A DNA stretch of 64,000 bases, from contig CAJXVS010000002.1 of assembly GCA_913061265.1 (NCBI GenBank), positions 496,001-560,000 of the forward strand, in the 5' to 3' direction. The position numbers and the translations under genes are program-made. Origin of the DNA: an uncultured Halobacteriovorax sp. (GTDB lineage Bacteria; Bdellovibrionota; Bacteriovoracia; Bacteriovoracales; Bacteriovoracaceae). The notes beneath the pieces were generated by a model. It saw only the letters and a list, made by a program, of their open reading frames with translations. It was not told the DNA's origin and did not search any database. Position 1 is the stretch's first letter, and each line of letters begins with the position of its first letter. Below are positions 61,139 through 64,000 of the stretch, piece by piece.

Positions 61139-61933
61139 CTATGAGGAGGCTGAGTCGTACTGCCTAAGCGCCTTATTCCAGATCTTTACGAGAATAAGTG
61201 TGGAGATAACAATGGCCAAACACATTCCCGCTAAATAATGCCAATTGGATTTATCTAGAATGAAGTGAACAGGTCCTGATCCTATCAAAAGGAGGGGGAC
61301 GCCAATGGTAAAGATCTTTTGGTAAGTGTACTTATAAATAAAGTCAGGCCAGCGGGCCATCTGCTGCATCTGCATTCTTAAGAAGTTTATTCCCATGCCT
61401 TCCACTAACCAAAACATGGAGGTGCAGAGGATGAACTCAAGAACACATAAAAGTGAGAGACCTAAAAGAAGAAGCGGTGGTATTAAAAGCCAGTCGTACC
61501 AAAGAAGACCAATCTTACTTCCATAATAAATAAGAAGTCCCCATGCCACGGGCGCTGTTAATAGAGAGCTTGGTTTTAGATAACGGAAGAAGCAAATAAA
61601 GATAGAATGAGTAGGTTTTAATAAATCAAAGTCAAGCTCACCAGTTCTAATCTTAAATCCAAGCATCCAAAAGTTCGATGAAAAGACGCCCATATGAATG
61701 GTGTCTATATTGAGCATAAAACAAATAAAAAATAAAAGCTGATACCTATTCCAAGGACCAATGGTTTGCATATGATCAAAGAGAAAATCTACAGAGAAAA
61801 GGACCGAGAAATAAAAGAAGATATCCATTAAAACTAACAAGATAAAACTGGTTCTAAAGCTTAAGGCCTCACTAACACTTGTCGTAACAAAGTAGCGGTA
61901 AACGCCTAAGTAATGTTTAAGGGAGCTAATCAT
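61139..61933 (-). CDS. ABC-2 type transporter permease (subunit 2)
   Basis: A 264-residue inner-membrane protein with six predicted helices (FRTSFILLVLMDIFFYFSVL, YQLLFFICFMLNIDTI and on), of the DUF990/ABC2_membrane_6 type. The ATG at 61933 shares a base with the preceding permease stop (TAATG); the longer frame starting at 62011 lies inside that gene and is rejected. It would pair with the other permease as a heterodimer driven by the ATPase. The substrate is unknown. Confidence 0.85.
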   Translation of the reverse strand: MISSLKHYLGVYRYFVTTSVSEALSFRTSFILLVLMDIFFYFSVLFSVDFLFDHMQTIGPWNRYQLLFFICFMLNIDTIHMGVFSSNFWMLGFKIRTGELDFDLLKPTHSIFICFFRYLKPSSLLTAPVAWGLLIYYGSKIGLLWYDWLLIPPLLLLGLSLLCVLEFILCTSMFWLVEGMGINFLRMQMQQMARWPDFIYKYTYQKIFTIGVPLLLIGSGPVHFILDKSNWHYLAGMCLAIVISTLILVKIWNKALRQYDSASS

Positions 61934-62733
61934 TACATCCCCGCCGCAGTGTAGAGGCGCATGCCTTTTTTCCAAATCAAATGATTTATATAAGCAAAGA
62001 CAGCTATCCAAAAGGTTAAAACTGAATACCCAAGGGTAAGATTAACTTCCTGACCCATGAAGATCTTAGCTGGAAAGTAACTCATATAGGGAAAGGGAGA
62101 ATACTTTAAAGCTCCCACTAGCCATTCGGGGTAGAGCTCTAAGGGAAAGATATAACCTGATAAGAAGCTAACAATAATAGAGAGAAGAACTCTCATGATC
62201 CAAGTCTCTTCTAACCAAAAGGCGAGAAGCCCTGTGAAGTACTGCATCGTGAACCAGAACATTCCCATGAAAAGTGTAAAGGAAAAGCCTGTTAAGATAA
62301 TACTTAAGGAAGGAAATTCTATAAAGCCGAAGAAGACGGCCAAGCAAAGAGTTATTGAACTGACAAAGACTTGAAGGATTTGAAAGCTAACAAAACCCGC
62401 TGTATGAAACTCCCAAAACTCAAATGGGTAGATAAGATACGAAGAGATTCGCCCGAGTCTTATATCTTCACTTAAGTTCATGGCGGCATAACCTTGACCA
62501 AGAAGACTAATGATAAGAGTCCAAATATGATAGTGCATCATGTCCGAGAAGTTATAACCTTTGATGACAGGAGTGCTACTACCTTCATAAATTGATGACC
62601 AAAGATTGTACTTGATAAAAAAGAAAACAAGAAAGGGTCCCACTACTTGTAAAAAGAAGTTAAGACGGTAGGCCGTGTACTTAGACCATGAAATACGAAT
62701 GGTTTGCCACCACTTAAGCAGGTAGGTTTGCAT
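61933..62733 (-). CDS. ABC-2 type transporter permease (subunit 1)
   Basis: A 266-residue inner-membrane protein with about six helices and an amphipathic N-terminal segment (YLLKWWQTIRISWSKYTAYR), typical of the DUF990/ABC2_membrane_6 pair. Charged motifs such as LSEDIRLGRISSYLIYPFEF match this family. The gene overlaps the ATPase gene by 20 bp and the second permease by 1 nt, giving a three-gene export operon. Confidence 0.85.
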   Translation of the reverse strand: MQTYLLKWWQTIRISWSKYTAYRLNFFLQVVGPFLVFFFIKYNLWSSIYEGSSTPVIKGYNFSDMMHYHIWTLIISLLGQGYAAMNLSEDIRLGRISSYLIYPFEFWEFHTAGFVSFQILQVFVSSITLCLAVFFGFIEFPSLSIILTGFSFTLFMGMFWFTMQYFTGLLAFWLEETWIMRVLLSIIVSFLSGYIFPLELYPEWLVGALKYSPFPYMSYFPAKIFMGQEVNLTLGYSVLTFWIAVFAYINHLIWKKGMRLYTAAGM

Positions 62734-63739
62734 GGTCCCTCTGCGCTCGTAAAACTTCAGGGTTAGTCATAAGAGTCTTCATTACTCTTTCTATTGGCAT
62801 CTTTTCCGTATTAAATTCTATAACCGGGTGAAGATCTAAGACCTTCTTCCCAACTTCGCGGAGATTCTCTTCAGGAACTCTAATGTCCACACTCGTGCGG
62901 CCTTCATTCCATTCACCATGAAACTCGTCTAAGTAACCGCAGCAAGGAATCTCTTCAGAGAAAGTAAAACTGACGGTCTTTTCATTGCCTAAGATATTTT
63001 CAAATTTTTCCAAAGGACCATCGTAAGCTTTAGTGCCATCAAAGATGAGAACAAGACGCTTACAAAGCGCTTGAACATCGGCCATATAATGACTGGTGAT
63101 GATTATGGTGGTTCCATTTTTCTTATGAAAATCTAAGATGAAGGCCCTAATATTCTCTTGGGCCACTAGATCAAGGCCAATGGTGGGCTCGTCTAAGAAG
63201 ATGACATCTGGATTATGTAGAAGAGAGGCCATAAGCTCCATCTTCATTCTCTCTCCAAGAGAGAGCTTTCTTACGTGTACATGGAGAAGATCAACAACTC
63301 CTAAAAGTTCACTCATATAATCTAAACGTTGTTTGAATTCCTGATTAGAGAGTTCATAGAACTTTTGTAAAAGAAGGAATGAGTCCATGGCGGGAATATC
63401 CCACCAAAGCTGAGACTTTTGTCCCATAACTAAAGCAATCTTCTTTTTAAATTCTTTCTTACGCTCCCAAGGACTGTGGCCATTGATGGTCAGTTCGCCA
63501 CTTGTAGGAACGATAATTCCTGTGAACATCTTCATAAGCGTCGTCTTACCGGCACCATTAGGACCTAGAAGACCAATAATTTCGCCTTTATTTATTTCAA
63601 GATTAAAACCATGGACGGCTTTTTTGATTGAATACTTTCGATTAAAAAAAGATTGAAGAGAGCCTTTAAGGCCTGGCTTTTTTTTATAACTTTTGAATTG
63701 CTTTGTGAGGTTTATAACCTCGATAACTTTTTGAGACAT
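62714..63739 (-). CDS. ABC transporter ATP-binding protein
   Basis: A 341-residue ATPase. Walker A reads GLLGPNGAGKTTLMK, the signature LSLGERMKMELMASLLHNPD, Walker B VIFLDEPTIGLDLVA and the switch His is in IIITSHYMAD. The long N-terminal extension before Walker A (FKSYKKKPGLKGSLQSFFNR) and the C-terminal domain are typical of ATPases that partner DUF990-type permeases. The start at 63739 is chosen because of the AAAGGA upstream; that site lies in the loop of a hairpin (63738-63765). Confidence 0.93.
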   Translation of the reverse strand: MSQKVIEVINLTKQFKSYKKKPGLKGSLQSFFNRKYSIKKAVHGFNLEINKGEIIGLLGPNGAGKTTLMKMFTGIIVPTSGELTINGHSPWERKKEFKKKIALVMGQKSQLWWDIPAMDSFLLLQKFYELSNQEFKQRLDYMSELLGVVDLLHVHVRKLSLGERMKMELMASLLHNPDVIFLDEPTIGLDLVAQENIRAFILDFHKKNGTTIIITSHYMADVQALCKRLVLIFDGTKAYDGPLEKFENILGNEKTVSFTFSEEIPCCGYLDEFHGEWNEGRTSVDIRVPEENLREVGKKVLDLHPVIEFNTEKMPIERVMKTLMTNPEVLRAQRDHANLPA

Positions 63740-63765
63740 GACCGGCCATTCCTTTGTCCGGTCAT
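63738..63765 (-). promoter_or_regulatory. Hairpin over ABC ATPase start
   Basis: ATGACCGG (plus coordinates 63738-63745) and CCGGTCAT (63758-63765) pair perfectly across a 12-nt loop. On the minus-strand mRNA the loop holds AAAGGA, the ribosome binding site, and the 3' arm runs into the ATG. The structure could tune initiation of the transporter operon, or it may bind a regulator as DNA. Confidence 0.45.
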
Positions 63766-63778
63766 CATATTTCAATGA

Positions 63779-63940
63779 TTATATTAGTTCAATTGATCCT
63801 GTCACCGCTGGGCCTCTATAGACCTGGGTCTTGCTTACTGCAGGGGATCTAAAATTAGTCCCTTCTTCTTTTGTATGCGCCGTATTCATCAATAAAAGTG
63901 TCGTTAGGCTGATAAGTAAAAGAGTAATTGTCTTAAGCAT
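63779..63940 (-). CDS. Small secreted peptide (53 aa)
   Basis: A 53-residue exported protein: signal segment MLKTITLLLISLTTLLLMNT, then a short polar mature part (AHTKEEGTNFRSPAVSKTQV onward). Unknown function. GGAGG six bases before the ATG at 63940 is a very strong ribosome binding site, so the longer frame from 63976 is rejected. It lies 39 bp before the ABC exporter operon in the same direction. Confidence 0.65.
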   Translation of the reverse strand: MLKTITLLLISLTTLLLMNTAHTKEEGTNFRSPAVSKTQVYRGPAVTGSIELI

Positions 63941-64000
63941 AAGGAACCTCCATTTGTTCTCACTGATATAATACATTGCGACATTTATGCCAGTTCTTGG

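Noticed and set aside
1-64000. CRISPR arrays, insertion sequences, integrases or prophage genes
   Set aside because: No regularly spaced direct repeats of CRISPR type, transposase, integrase or phage structural motifs were seen in any frame.

Overview
The window is AT-rich and densely coded. It comes from a diderm (Gram-negative) bacterium: it carries a TolC/RND efflux operon, an AmpG muropeptide permease, an outer-membrane-like barrel protein, and many Sec signal peptides and lipoproteins. The lysine-rich, AGA-rich proteins, the many secreted proteins of unknown function and the gene set suggest Bdellovibrionota, perhaps a Bacteriovorax/Halobacteriovorax-like predator. That placement is inferred from overall character, not from a marker gene. 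I see no rRNA, tRNA, CRISPR array, insertion sequence, integrase or phage module. The region reads as stable chromosome with short operons, frequent 1-4 nt start/stop overlaps and several convergent pairs whose 3' ends overlap.

Layout. 0-9 kb: an HTH regulator with an inverted repeat upstream, a GrpB-type protein, a secreted S1/P1-type nuclease, MsrA, a DEAD-box helicase fused to a Jag-like RNA-binding module, and a cluster holding a CoA-binding protein, a hydrolase-like lipoprotein with its catalytic residues replaced, and a parvulin. 9-16 kb: two secreted proteins (an EEP-type nuclease-like protein and a 657-residue unknown), a probable broken secreted gene, a response regulator, a PDZ lipoprotein with twelve 27-residue repeats, an Smr protein and a cysteine-rich EF-hand lipoprotein. 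16-23 kb: a Popeye-like cyclic-nucleotide sensor, AmpG, TypA, a DUF938 methyltransferase and a GreA/GreB-like factor. 22.6-28 kb: tolC-RND-tetR operon with a duplicated operator at its promoter. 28-41 kb: secreted and membrane proteins, an M28 peptidase, a HI0933-type flavoprotein, an altered CDP-alcohol phosphotransferase-like protein, a NADAR lipoprotein, a 62-nt structured intergenic element, RlmN, TatD, TcdA, and a sigma-54 promoter in front of an arginine-rich secreted protein. 41-47 kb: small secreted/acidic proteins, a FAN1-like VRR-NUC nuclease, an OmpV-like protein, an m5C RNA methyltransferase and an RluA-family pseudouridine synthase. 47-51 kb: a probable light-response operon (TIGR01777-SRPBCC protein, CarH/LitR-like B12 regulator, photolyase) behind helically phased TGTCTA repeats. 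51-64 kb: an oligopeptide-binding lipoprotein, Ung, a DUF4442 protein, an Hsp20-like membrane protein, TrmO, a hybrid histidine kinase, MetG, MenB and an ABC-2 type exporter.

How the genes work together. The clearest functional unit is the light-response operon: a cobalamin-binding MerR repressor would sit on the repeats in the dark and release photolyase expression in light. The efflux operon appears to be autoregulated by its TetR. DNA repair (photolyase, Ung, FAN1-like) and RNA modification (RlmN, TcdA, TrmO, the m5C methyltransferase, the RluA-type enzyme) are well represented. Starts were moved inward wherever a signal peptide or ribosome binding site made the longest open frame unlikely. 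All family calls are from reading sequence motifs; no database search was run.
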